A stretch of DNA of 8,693 nucleotides from Alistipes sp. GTDB lineage: Bacteria > Bacteroidota > Bacteroidia > Bacteroidales > Rikenellaceae. The position numbers and the translations under genes were made by a program. Where the stretch lies: assembly GCA_029065825.1 (NCBI GenBank), contig JAIEHQ010000117.1:1-8693 (forward strand), in the 5' to 3' direction. Each line of letters begins with the position of its first letter. The first letter of the stretch is position 1. The notes under the pieces are model-generated. The model saw only the letters and a program-made list of their open reading frames with translations, made no database searches and was not told the DNA's origin. Shown here in pieces: positions 1 through 7,775 of this stretch.

Positions 1-1949
1 CCAGCCGCAGCGAAACCACCCGCAAGACGGCACCGGCGCTGGTCAATGTCCTCGACCGCAAGCTCTTCGACAACACGAACTCGGCCTGCCTGGCCCAGGG
101 ACTCGGCTTCCAGCCGGGCGTTCGGGTCGAGGACGACTGCCAGAACTGCGGATTCATGCAGGTGCGGATCAACGGACTCGACGGCCACTACTCGCAGATC
201 CTGATCGACTCCCACCCCGTCTTCTCGGCCCTGACGGGAGTATATGGACTCGAACAGATCCCGGCCGGCATGATCGACCGCGTCGAAGTCATGCGCGGCG
301 GCGGCTCGGCCCTCTTCGGTGCCTCGGCTATCGGCGGCACGATCAACATCATTACCAAAGACCCCGACCGCAACAGCGCCGAGGCGAGCCATACGATTAC
401 CTCGATCGGATGCAGCGGCAGCTACGACAACGTGACCTCGGCCAACGCCTCGATCATGACCGACAACCGCAAGACGGGACTCTACGTCTTCGGCCAGAGC
501 CGCCATCGTTCGGGCTACGACCACGACGGCGACGGATTTACCGAGATCCCCCTGCTCGAATCGCAGTCGCTGGGCCTGCGCTCGTTCTACCGCACCAGCG
601 CCTACTCGCGCATCACGCTTCAGTACAACACGGTCATGGAGCACCGTCGGGGCGGCGACCGCCTCGACCTGCCGCCGCACGAGGCGATGATCGCCGAACA
701 GGTCGATCACAACATCAACGCCGGCAGCCTGTCGTTCGACCTCTCGTCGGCCGACTTCTCCGACCGGGTCAATGCCTACGCCTCGTTCCAGCACACGGGC
801 CGCAAAAGCTACTACGGCTCCTATCAGGATCCCGATGCCTACGGCCGCACGCAAGACCTCACGGTAGCCGCCGGCGCCCACTACATCCACTCCTTCGAGC
901 GGCTCTGGTTCCTGCCGGCCGACCTGACCGTCGGTGTTGAGTACAACTACAACTCGCTGGACGACCGCTCGCTCGGCTACGACATGAATACCCGGCAGAA
1001 GGTCCACATCGCCAGCGCCTACCTCCAGAACGAATGGAGGAACGACCATTGGTCGCTGCTCATCGGCGGCCGTCTGGACAAGCACAACCTGGTCGATCAC
1101 GTGATCTTCAGCCCGCGCGCCAACCTGCGCTACAACCCCGCTGAGGGGATGAGCCTGCGCCTGAGCTATTCGAGCGGCTTCCGCGCGCCGCAGGCCTTCG
1201 ACGAGGACATGCACATCTCCATCGTCGGAGGCGAACGGGTCCGCATCCGCCTGGCCGACGACTTGCGCGAAGAGCGCTCCCACAGCGTCAGCCTCTCGGC
1301 CGACCTCTCCCGGCGCTTCGGCAAGGTCGAGACCAACCTGCTCGTCGAAGGATTCTACACCACGCTCGACCACGTATTCGCCCTGCGCACGCTCCCCGAC
1401 CAAGGAGCCGACGGCAGCACCATCAAGGAGCGTTACAACGGATCGGGTGCCCGCGTGATGGGTATCAACCTCGAAGCCAAGGCGGGCTTTACCCGCTGGT
1501 TCGAACTCCAGGCGGGCATCACGCTCCAGCAGAGCCGCTACAAGAAGCCCGAACAATGGAGCGAGGACGAAGAGGTGCCCCCCACGCGCAAAATGTTCCG
1601 CACGCCCAACACCTACGGCTACCTGACGGCCGAACTGACCCCCGTGCAGCGCCTTTCGGCGGCGATCACGGGCACCTACTCGGGCCGCATGCTCGTGCAG
1701 CACATGGCCGGCTCGGGAACTCCGGTCGATCGGGCGGTAATGACCCCGCGCTTCTTCGACCTCAACCTCAAGGTCGCCTACGACATTCCGATCCACAAGG
1801 CGGTGGTGCTCCAGCTGCACGCCGGCGTGCAGAACATCTTCAACGCCTACCAGAAAGACTTCGACCAGGGCGCCGACCGCGACTCGGGCTACATCTACGG
1901 TCCCTCGCTGCCGCGCAGCTGGTTCGTCGGCGCGAAGATCAGCTTCTGA
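1..1949 (+). CDS. TonB-dependent outer-membrane receptor, 5' partial
   Basis: The frame is open from the left edge (first full codon at base 3) to a TGA at 1947-1949, giving 648 visible residues, so the signal peptide and any N-terminal carboxypeptidase-like domain lie outside the window. The first in-window ATG at 156 is internal: the codons before it already encode plug sequence. The plug domain runs to about base 370 and carries the typical block RVEVMRGGGSALFGASAIGG (279-338) followed by TINIITK. The rest is a beta-barrel with alternating aromatic strands, a late QNIFNAY segment, and a C-terminal strand ending in Phe (FVGAKISF), as expected for insertion by the Bam machinery. Such receptors take up siderophores, haem, cobalamin or other ligands across the outer membrane using TonB energy. 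The ligand cannot be read from the sequence. No SusD-like partner follows, which argues against a glycan-uptake SusC protein. A CQNC motif lies in the plug (138-149). Confidence 0.93.
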   Translation, partial: SRSETTRKTAPALVNVLDRKLFDNTNSACLAQGLGFQPGVRVEDDCQNCGFMQVRINGLDGHYSQILIDSHPVFSALTGVYGLEQIPAGMIDRVEVMRGGGSALFGASAIGGTINIITKDPDRNSAEASHTITSIGCSGSYDNVTSANASIMTDNRKTGLYVFGQSRHRSGYDHDGDGFTEIPLLESQSLGLRSFYRTSAYSRITLQYNTVMEHRRGGDRLDLPPHEAMIAEQVDHNINAGSLSFDLSSADFSDRVNAYASFQHTGRKSYYGSYQDPDAYGRTQDLTVAAGAHYIHSFERLWFLPADLTVGVEYNYNSLDDRSLGYDMNTRQKVHIASAYLQNEWRNDHWSLLIGGRLDKHNLVDHVIFSPRANLRYNPAEGMSLRLSYSSGFRAPQAFDEDMHISIVGGERVRIRLADDLREERSHSVSLSADLSRRFGKVETNLLVEGFYTTLDHVFALRTLPDQGADGSTIKERYNGSGARVMGINLEAKAGFTRWFELQAGITLQQSRYKKPEQWSEDEEVPPTRKMFRTPNTYGYLTAELTPVQRLSAAITGTYSGRMLVQHMAGSGTPVDRAVMTPRFFDLNLKVAYDIPIHKAVVLQLHAGVQNIFNAYQKDFDQGADRDSGYIYGPSLPRSWFVGAKISF

Positions 1950-1969
1950 TCCGCCGGCCGCATGAATGC

Positions 1970-2001
1970 CGAAGGCCCCGATCTTCCGATCGGGGCCTTC
2001 G
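1970..2001. terminator. Hairpin between convergent genes, probable bidirectional terminator
   Basis: A perfect 14-bp inverted repeat (CGAAGGCCCCGATC and its complement) surrounds a 4-base loop. It lies 20 bases after the receptor stop codon and 31 bases after the lysC stop codon, in the 83-base gap between two genes that face each other. The loop reads UUCC closed by C-G on the + transcript and GGAA, a GNRA tetraloop, on the - transcript, so the RNA should be stable both ways. Neither side has a clear U-tract. The terminator role is therefore inferred from position and stem strength; transcript-end protection is another possibility. Confidence 0.72.
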
Positions 2002-2032
2002 TACATTAGCAAGCACCGCATGCAACGCAGGA

Positions 2033-3289
2033 TCACTGCCGCTTACGCACGATGCGGGCCGTCGATTGGGTGCTCTGCAGGATGAAGACCGAAGGTCCCC
2101 GGGCATAACGCTCCAGCAGCGCATCGTTATAGCCGCGAATCGTGAGCAGCTCCATGTTATCGACTTTCATCACGTCGAACCGCTCGCGGCGCAACGCCCG
2201 GATCGCCTCGTCGATATGCCACGAATCGTCGGCGCAGAGGCTCAGATTGACCGCCGAATTGTGCACCAGATTGACCTTGATGCGGTGGCTTTCGAGCAGG
2301 GAGAAGATCGCGGCGAACCGCTCCTCGAGCACGAACGAGAAGTCCCGCGACCGCACCGTAAGCAGCACCTGGTCCTTCTTGAGGATCAGAATCGGCACCT
2401 CGACGGGAGCCGACATGCTGCGGATCACGGTTCCCGGCTTGCGCTTGTCGCCGAAAGGACGCACGTAGAGCGGGATATTCTTGTTCTGCAACGGCTTGAT
2501 GGTCTTCGGATGGATGATCTGCGCACCGCTGTAGGCCAGTTCGATGGTGTCGAGGTAGTTCAGCTCGGCGATCTGCACGGCGTCGGGAAAGATCTTGGGA
2601 TCGGCGTTCAGGATACCGTCCACATCCTTCCACACCGACATCGACTCGGCACCGAGGATATTGGCAGCCACGGCGGCCGAATAATCGGACCCTTCGCGCC
2701 CCAAAGTGGTGGTCGTGCCGTCGGGCGCGGAGCCGATGAATCCCTGCCCGACGAAGATCCGGGCCGAGGAGCGGGCCATCTCCTCGCGCAGCCGGGGGGC
2801 CGATGCGGCGATATCGACCGTCGCGTCCTTGTGACGCTGCTCGGTAAGCAGGCAGCGGCGCATGTCGAGCCAGCAGTTCTCCACCCCGCGGGCGGCGAGG
2901 TACTCCGAAATGATCGTCGTCGAGATCAGTTCGCCGAAGGCGACGATCGCATCGTACCACAGCTCGGCCTCCTCGGGCCGGTAGCGGGTCTCGGCGGCGA
3001 TGGTCTCCAGTTCGCCGAAAAGACGCTCGATCCGCTCCAGACGGGTCGGCCGGCCGAACAGTTCGTCGATGATCTCGGCATGGTAGCCGCGCAGCGCGTC
3101 GATCTGCTCCTGCGCAGCGCGCCGGTCGTCCTGCTGCAGCCCCGCGAATACCCGCTCGAGCGCATTGGTGGTTTTACCCATCGCCGAGACGATGATGAAG
3201 AGATCCTGCTCCTCGCCGATGATCTTGAGCAGGTTGCGCACACCGTCCGCATTGCGGACCGAGGCACCGCCGAATTTATAGACTTTCAT
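2033..3289 (-). CDS. lysC: Aspartate kinase, monofunctional (EC 2.7.2.4)
   Basis: This enzyme phosphorylates L-aspartate to 4-phospho-L-aspartate, the first step toward lysine/diaminopimelate, threonine and methionine, in the cytoplasm. The 418-residue protein begins MKVYKFGGASV, the nucleotide-binding start of the amino-acid kinase fold (the family usually has KFGGTSV). It continues with IIVSAMGKTTN (about 32-42), AFGE (117-120), GFIG (183-186), GREGSDYSA (197-205), KDVDGILNADP (221-231) and SGAQIIHPK (254-262). The part from about residue 300 to the end looks like tandem ACT domains, the usual site of feedback control by lysine or threonine. No homoserine dehydrogenase is fused. The frame stays open 24 codons further upstream, but I chose the ATG at 3289 because the conserved kinase motif starts there and the upstream residues resemble no family sequence. 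There is no Shine-Dalgarno sequence, and I see no Bacteroidota -7 box in the 132-base gap upstream, so co-transcription with the upstream peptidase gene is possible. Confidence 0.95.
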   Translation of the reverse strand: MKVYKFGGASVRNADGVRNLLKIIGEEQDLFIIVSAMGKTTNALERVFAGLQQDDRRAAQEQIDALRGYHAEIIDELFGRPTRLERIERLFGELETIAAETRYRPEEAELWYDAIVAFGELISTTIISEYLAARGVENCWLDMRRCLLTEQRHKDATVDIAASAPRLREEMARSSARIFVGQGFIGSAPDGTTTTLGREGSDYSAAVAANILGAESMSVWKDVDGILNADPKIFPDAVQIAELNYLDTIELAYSGAQIIHPKTIKPLQNKNIPLYVRPFGDKRKPGTVIRSMSAPVEVPILILKKDQVLLTVRSRDFSFVLEERFAAIFSLLESHRIKVNLVHNSAVNLSLCADDSWHIDEAIRALRRERFDVMKVDNMELLTIRGYNDALLERYARGPSVFILQSTQSTARIVRKRQ

Positions 3290-3312
3290 GATAACGAATC
3301 GATTTTTCCGGT

Positions 3313-3337
3313 GCCCGGACGGTTTCCGCGGCCGGGC
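3313..3337 (-). other. Small GC-rich stem in the lysC leader
   Basis: GCCCGG (3313-3318) and CCGGGC (3332-3337) can pair as a 6-bp stem around a 13-base loop, which itself holds a CGG-TTT-CCG mini-stem. It ends 24 bases upstream of the lysC start codon, so if lysC is transcribed from upstream it lies in the mRNA leader. In GC-rich DNA a stem this short can arise by chance. I report it because, with the hairpin at 3355-3408, it makes up most of the recognisable structure in the 132-base gap between the peptidase and lysC. Confidence 0.3.
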
Positions 3338-3354
3338 GGGCAAGACGCTCCGGA

Positions 3355-3408
3355 ATCGCATTCCCTCCGGTCGCAGGCCCGAAAGCCTGCAAGCGGAGGG
3401 AATGCGGT
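3355..3408 (-). terminator. Long stem-loop after the peptidase gene, terminator or leader structure
   Basis: A 13-bp perfect stem (3357-3369 with 3394-3406) extends outward by a G-T and an A-T pair. After a short internal bulge it continues inward as a 6-bp stem (GCAGGC 3373-3378 with GCCTGC 3385-3390) around a 6-base loop. It begins 13 bases after the peptidase stop codon and ends 65 bases before the lysC start. On the - strand no run of T follows the stem, so a classic intrinsic terminator is not certain. It could terminate the peptidase transcript, protect its 3' end, or form part of a lysC leader. Confidence 0.6.
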
Positions 3409-3421
3409 ACGGCAGCGGTCG

Positions 3422-5557
<2,136 letters not shown>

Positions 5558-5589
5558 GAATGATTCGAGTTTGTTGTTATTCAGAATCA

Positions 5590-5597
5590 CAAATGTA
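5590..5597 (-). promoter_or_regulatory. Bacteroidota-type -7 box for the peptidase gene
   Basis: Read on the - strand this is TACATTTG, a full match to the Bacteroidota sigma-ABfr -7 consensus TAnnTTTG. It would start transcription near 5583, leaving a leader of about 26 bases before the ATG at 5557, which fits the short leaders of this phylum. No convincing -33 TTG box is visible at the usual 19-21 base spacing. The start at 5557 rather than further upstream is supported by this box. Confidence 0.66.
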
Positions 5598-5639
5598 GGA
5601 AAAAGTTCGCACACTCCGGCTCCGGGAACGAAATTTTTA

Positions 5640-5647
5640 TAACTTTG
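5640..5647 (+). promoter_or_regulatory. Bacteroidota-type -7 box for dapD-birA
   Basis: TAACTTTG is a full match to TAnnTTTG and lies in an AT-rich patch inside GC-rich DNA. Transcription would begin near 5654, about 22 bases before the dapD ATG. There is no clear -33 TTG box. It faces away from the peptidase promoter; the two boxes are 42 bases apart. Confidence 0.68.
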
Positions 5648-5675
5648 AAACCCGAAACGAAAAACGAACGAAGAG

Positions 5676-6506
5676 ATGATCGAGCATGAATTGCAACCGT
5701 TGATCGAGGCGGCGTGGCAGGATCGCACGCTGCTCGCGGAGCCGCACACCGCCGAGGCCGTCCGCACCGTAATCGAGGAGGTGGACAAGGGCCGGCTGCG
5801 GGCGGCCGAACCCGTCGATGCCGCCCGCAGCCTGTGGCGCGTGAACGAGTGGGTCAAGAAGGCGATCCTGCTCTACTTCCCGATCCGGGAGATGAGGACC
5901 ATGCGCGCCGGCGAACTGGAGTGGCACGACAAGATGGAGCTAAAGCACGGCTACGAGTCGCTCGGCGTACGGGCCGTCCCCCACACCGTCGCCCGCTACG
6001 GCGCCTACATCGCCCCCGGGGCGGTGCTGATGCCCTCCTACGTCAATATCGGCGCCTGGGTCGGTCCCGGCACGATGGTCGATACCTGGGCGACGGTCGG
6101 TTCGTGCGCCCAGATCGGTGCCCGGGTCCACCTGAGCGGCGGAGTCGGCATCGGCGGCGTGCTCGAACCGGTGCAGGCCGCACCGGTCATCATCGAGGAC
6201 GACTGCTTCATCGGCTCGCGCGCGATCGTGGTCGAAGGGGCGCACGTCTGCCGCGAGGCGGTGCTGGGCGCGGGGGTCGTCGTGACCGGATCGACCCACA
6301 TCATCGACGTGACGGGCGACACGCCCCAGGAGTACAAGGGATACGTTCCGGCCGGCGCGGTGGTCATCCCGGGCACCTACCCCAAACGCTTCCCCGCAGG
6401 CGAATACGGCGTGCCCTGCGCGCTGATCATCGGCCGCCGCAAGGAATCGACCGACAAGAAGACCTCGCTCAACGACGCGCTGCGCGACTTCGGCGTATCG
6501 GCCTGA
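5676..6506 (+). CDS. dapD: 2,3,4,5-tetrahydropyridine-2,6-dicarboxylate N-succinyltransferase (EC 2.3.1.117)
   Basis: DapD transfers the succinyl group of succinyl-CoA to tetrahydrodipicolinate in the succinylase branch of diaminopimelate/lysine synthesis, supplying both lysine and the peptidoglycan cross-linking residue. The 276 residues match the family length (about 275). An alpha-helical N-terminal domain (about 1-95) is followed by a left-handed beta-helix built of hexapeptide repeats (about 100-235), the fold that trimerises. The conserved MVDTWATVGSCAQIG (134-148) holds the active-site Asp136. HLSGGVGIGGVLEP (152-165) and the Glu in VVEG (Glu187) complete the expected catalytic features. 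The C-terminal tail with IIGRRKEST is also typical. The ATG at 5676 is the first in the frame after the promoter box and has only a weak purine-rich stretch (AAGAG) directly before it. birA follows 15 bases after the stop, so the two probably share a transcript. The presence of dapD predicts that this organism uses the succinylase branch rather than only a DapL or dehydrogenase route. Confidence 0.96.
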   Translation: MIEHELQPLIEAAWQDRTLLAEPHTAEAVRTVIEEVDKGRLRAAEPVDAARSLWRVNEWVKKAILLYFPIREMRTMRAGELEWHDKMELKHGYESLGVRAVPHTVARYGAYIAPGAVLMPSYVNIGAWVGPGTMVDTWATVGSCAQIGARVHLSGGVGIGGVLEPVQAAPVIIEDDCFIGSRAIVVEGAHVCREAVLGAGVVVTGSTHIIDVTGDTPQEYKGYVPAGAVVIPGTYPKRFPAGEYGVPCALIIGRRKESTDKKTSLNDALRDFGVSA

Positions 6507-6521
6507 CAACTCCCGACACAG

Positions 6522-7274
6522 ATGATTCACCACCTGACACAAACCACCTCGACCAACGACGAGGCGCGCGATCGCCGCTACGCGCACGGCGACATCGTCT
6601 GGGCCGAGCGCCAGACGGCCGGACGCGGACAGCGGGGCCACTCCTGGAGCAGCGCCGAGGGGTTCAACCTGACCTTCTCGCTGGTCTGGGAGCCCCGGTT
6701 CCTGAAAGTCGCGGAACAGTTTTTGCTTTCGCAGGCCGTGGCGCTCGCACTGACCGACCTGATGGCCGAGGAGGGCATCGACGCGCGGATCAAATGGACC
6801 AACGACATCTATGCGGGCGACCGCAAGGCAGTCGGCATGCTGATCGAGAACGACCTCGCGGGCGACCGCCTCGCCCGGACGATCGTGGGCATCGGCGTGA
6901 ACGTCAATCAGACGGAGTTCGACCCGTCGCTGCCCAACCCCTGCTCGATGCGGCAACTTACCGGCCAGGAGTACGACCGGCGGGAGCTGCTCGAGAGGCT
7001 CGCCGGGCTGCTCGACGCACGCTACCGCCAGCTGGAGCGCGGCGACCGTCAGGCGCTGCGGGAAGCCTACCGGCGGCGGCTCTACCGCCTGGACGAACGC
7101 CACGCCTACCGTTATCCCGACGGACGGACGGTCCAGGCCGTGCTGCGGGACGTGCGCCCTACGGGCGAGCTGCTGCTCGAACTGCCCGACGGACGGACCG
7201 AAGGCTATCTGTTCCGGGAGATCGAGTTCGTCATCGCGGCCAAAGAGTCCCGCGCGGCGGAAACCCGAGAATAA
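6522..7274 (+). CDS. birA: Biotin--[biotin carboxyl carrier protein] ligase, without DNA-binding domain (EC 6.3.4.15)
   Basis: This ligase activates biotin with ATP to biotinyl-5'-AMP and attaches it to a lysine of biotin carboxyl carrier proteins of acyl-CoA or oxaloacetate-type carboxylases. The 250-residue protein starts directly in the catalytic domain: TSTNDEARD (9-17), then the biotinyl-AMP binding loop GRGQRG (34-39), KWTNDIY (91-97, usually KWPND), RKAVGML with Lys102, and VGIGVNVNQ (122-130). A small SH3-like C-terminal domain ends in GYLFREIEFVI. The winged helix-turn-helix of E. coli BirA is absent, so it should be an enzyme only and not a repressor of biotin genes. It sits 15 bases after dapD with no promoter box between them, so it is probably read from the dapD promoter. 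No functional link between the two enzymes is evident beyond shared housekeeping demand. There is no Shine-Dalgarno sequence. The stop at 7272-7274 lies just before a palindrome. Confidence 0.94.
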   Translation: MIHHLTQTTSTNDEARDRRYAHGDIVWAERQTAGRGQRGHSWSSAEGFNLTFSLVWEPRFLKVAEQFLLSQAVALALTDLMAEEGIDARIKWTNDIYAGDRKAVGMLIENDLAGDRLARTIVGIGVNVNQTEFDPSLPNPCSMRQLTGQEYDRRELLERLAGLLDARYRQLERGDRQALREAYRRRLYRLDERHAYRYPDGRTVQAVLRDVRPTGELLLELPDGRTEGYLFREIEFVIAAKESRAAETRE

Positions 7275-7275
7275 A

Positions 7276-7293
7276 GTGTTAAAAAAATAACAC
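7276..7293. promoter_or_regulatory. 18-base palindrome upstream of gcvH, candidate operator
   Basis: GTGTTA and TAACAC form perfect 6-base arms around a run of six A. The element starts 2 bases after the birA stop codon. Its centre lies about 50 bases upstream of the predicted gcvH transcription start, a position suited to an activator site. As an RNA hairpin it would be weak (AT-rich stem, no U-tract on the + strand), so a terminator role for birA is less likely. No regulator can be named from the sequence. Confidence 0.38.
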
Positions 7294-7321
7294 GAATCGA
7301 ACGCCGAACGAAAAATAATCC

Positions 7322-7329
7322 TATATTTG
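7322..7329 (+). promoter_or_regulatory. Bacteroidota-type -7 box for gcvH-mdh
   Basis: TATATTTG fully matches TAnnTTTG. Transcription would start near 7336, giving a leader of about 49 bases. This decides the gcvH start: the ATG at 7331 lies at or before the transcription start, so the ATG at 7385 must be used. A 5-base inverted repeat, TGAGG with CCTCA (7332-7347), overlaps the predicted start point. No good -33 TTG box is visible. Confidence 0.72.
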
Positions 7330-7384
7330 CATGAGGTTTACGCCTCACGGAAGACGAATTGTTCAACCAAATCAAAACAATATT

Positions 7385-7762
7385 ATGAACGTACCTGCTA
7401 ATTTGAAGTATTCGAACGACCACGAATGGTGCCGCATCGAGGGCGACACGGCTTATATCGGAATCACCGACTTCGCACAGAGCCAGTTGGGCGACATCGT
7501 GTTCGTCGATGTTCCCACCGTGGGCGAGACGCTCGCCGCAGGCGAGGTATTCGGCTCGATCGAGGCCGTGAAGACCGTGAGCGACGCTTTCATTCCCGTC
7601 GGCGGCGAAGTGATCGAGTTCAACGACGCAGTGGATGCCGACCCTGCGGTAGTGAACCGCGATCCCTACGGAGAGGGCTGGATCATCAAGGTCAAACTCT
7701 CCGATCCCAAAGAGTACGACGCACTGCTTTCCGACGCTCAATACAAGGAACTGATCGGCTAA
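7385..7762 (+). CDS. gcvH: Glycine cleavage system H protein (lipoyl carrier)
   Basis: GcvH carries the aminomethyl group of glycine on a lipoyl arm between the P, T and L proteins of the glycine cleavage system, making CO2, ammonia and methylene-tetrahydrofolate in the cytoplasm. The 125 residues match the family size. It begins with the typical NLKYSNDHEW (6-15) and has GITDFAQSQLGDIVFVDVP (26-44). The lipoylation motif is SIEAVKTVSD, with the modified lysine at 63, and the C-terminal part has PYGEGWIIKVKLSDP. The frame is open 18 codons further upstream, but that stretch overlaps the promoter, and the family starts at the ATG at 7385. The leader is A-rich without a Shine-Dalgarno sequence. 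The gene ends in two consecutive TAA codons and mdh begins 13 bases later, suggesting co-transcription. The other gcv genes are not in the window, so the lipoyl carrier is encoded apart from them or beyond the edge. Confidence 0.96.
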   Translation: MNVPANLKYSNDHEWCRIEGDTAYIGITDFAQSQLGDIVFVDVPTVGETLAAGEVFGSIEAVKTVSDAFIPVGGEVIEFNDAVDADPAVVNRDPYGEGWIIKVKLSDPKEYDALLSDAQYKELIG

Positions 7763-7775
7763 TAACGATACGGAT

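Noticed and set aside
1970..2001. Hairpin as part of a mobile element end or integration site
   Set aside because: There is no transposase, no flanking direct repeat and no second copy in the window. Its position between two converging stop codons fits a terminator.
3290..3361. 24-codon N-terminal extension of aspartate kinase
   Set aside because: The conserved KFGGASV begins at residue 5 from the ATG at 3289, as in other aspartate kinases. The upstream residues are basic, unlike any family sequence, and overlap the structured gap.
5940..7103. A 387-codon - strand frame antisense to dapD and birA
   Set aside because: It lies antisense to strongly conserved coding sequence on the other strand and has no recognisable motif and no promoter.
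5714..7282. A 522-codon + strand frame overlapping dapD and birA
   Set aside because: Its translation is an Arg/Gly/Pro-rich low-complexity sequence in the wrong frame of two well-recognised genes, typical of a GC-rich shadow frame.
7331..7384. N-terminal extension of gcvH starting at the ATG at 7331
   Set aside because: This ATG sits directly after the -7 box TATATTTG, so it would be at or before the transcript start. The added 18 residues are absent from the family pattern.
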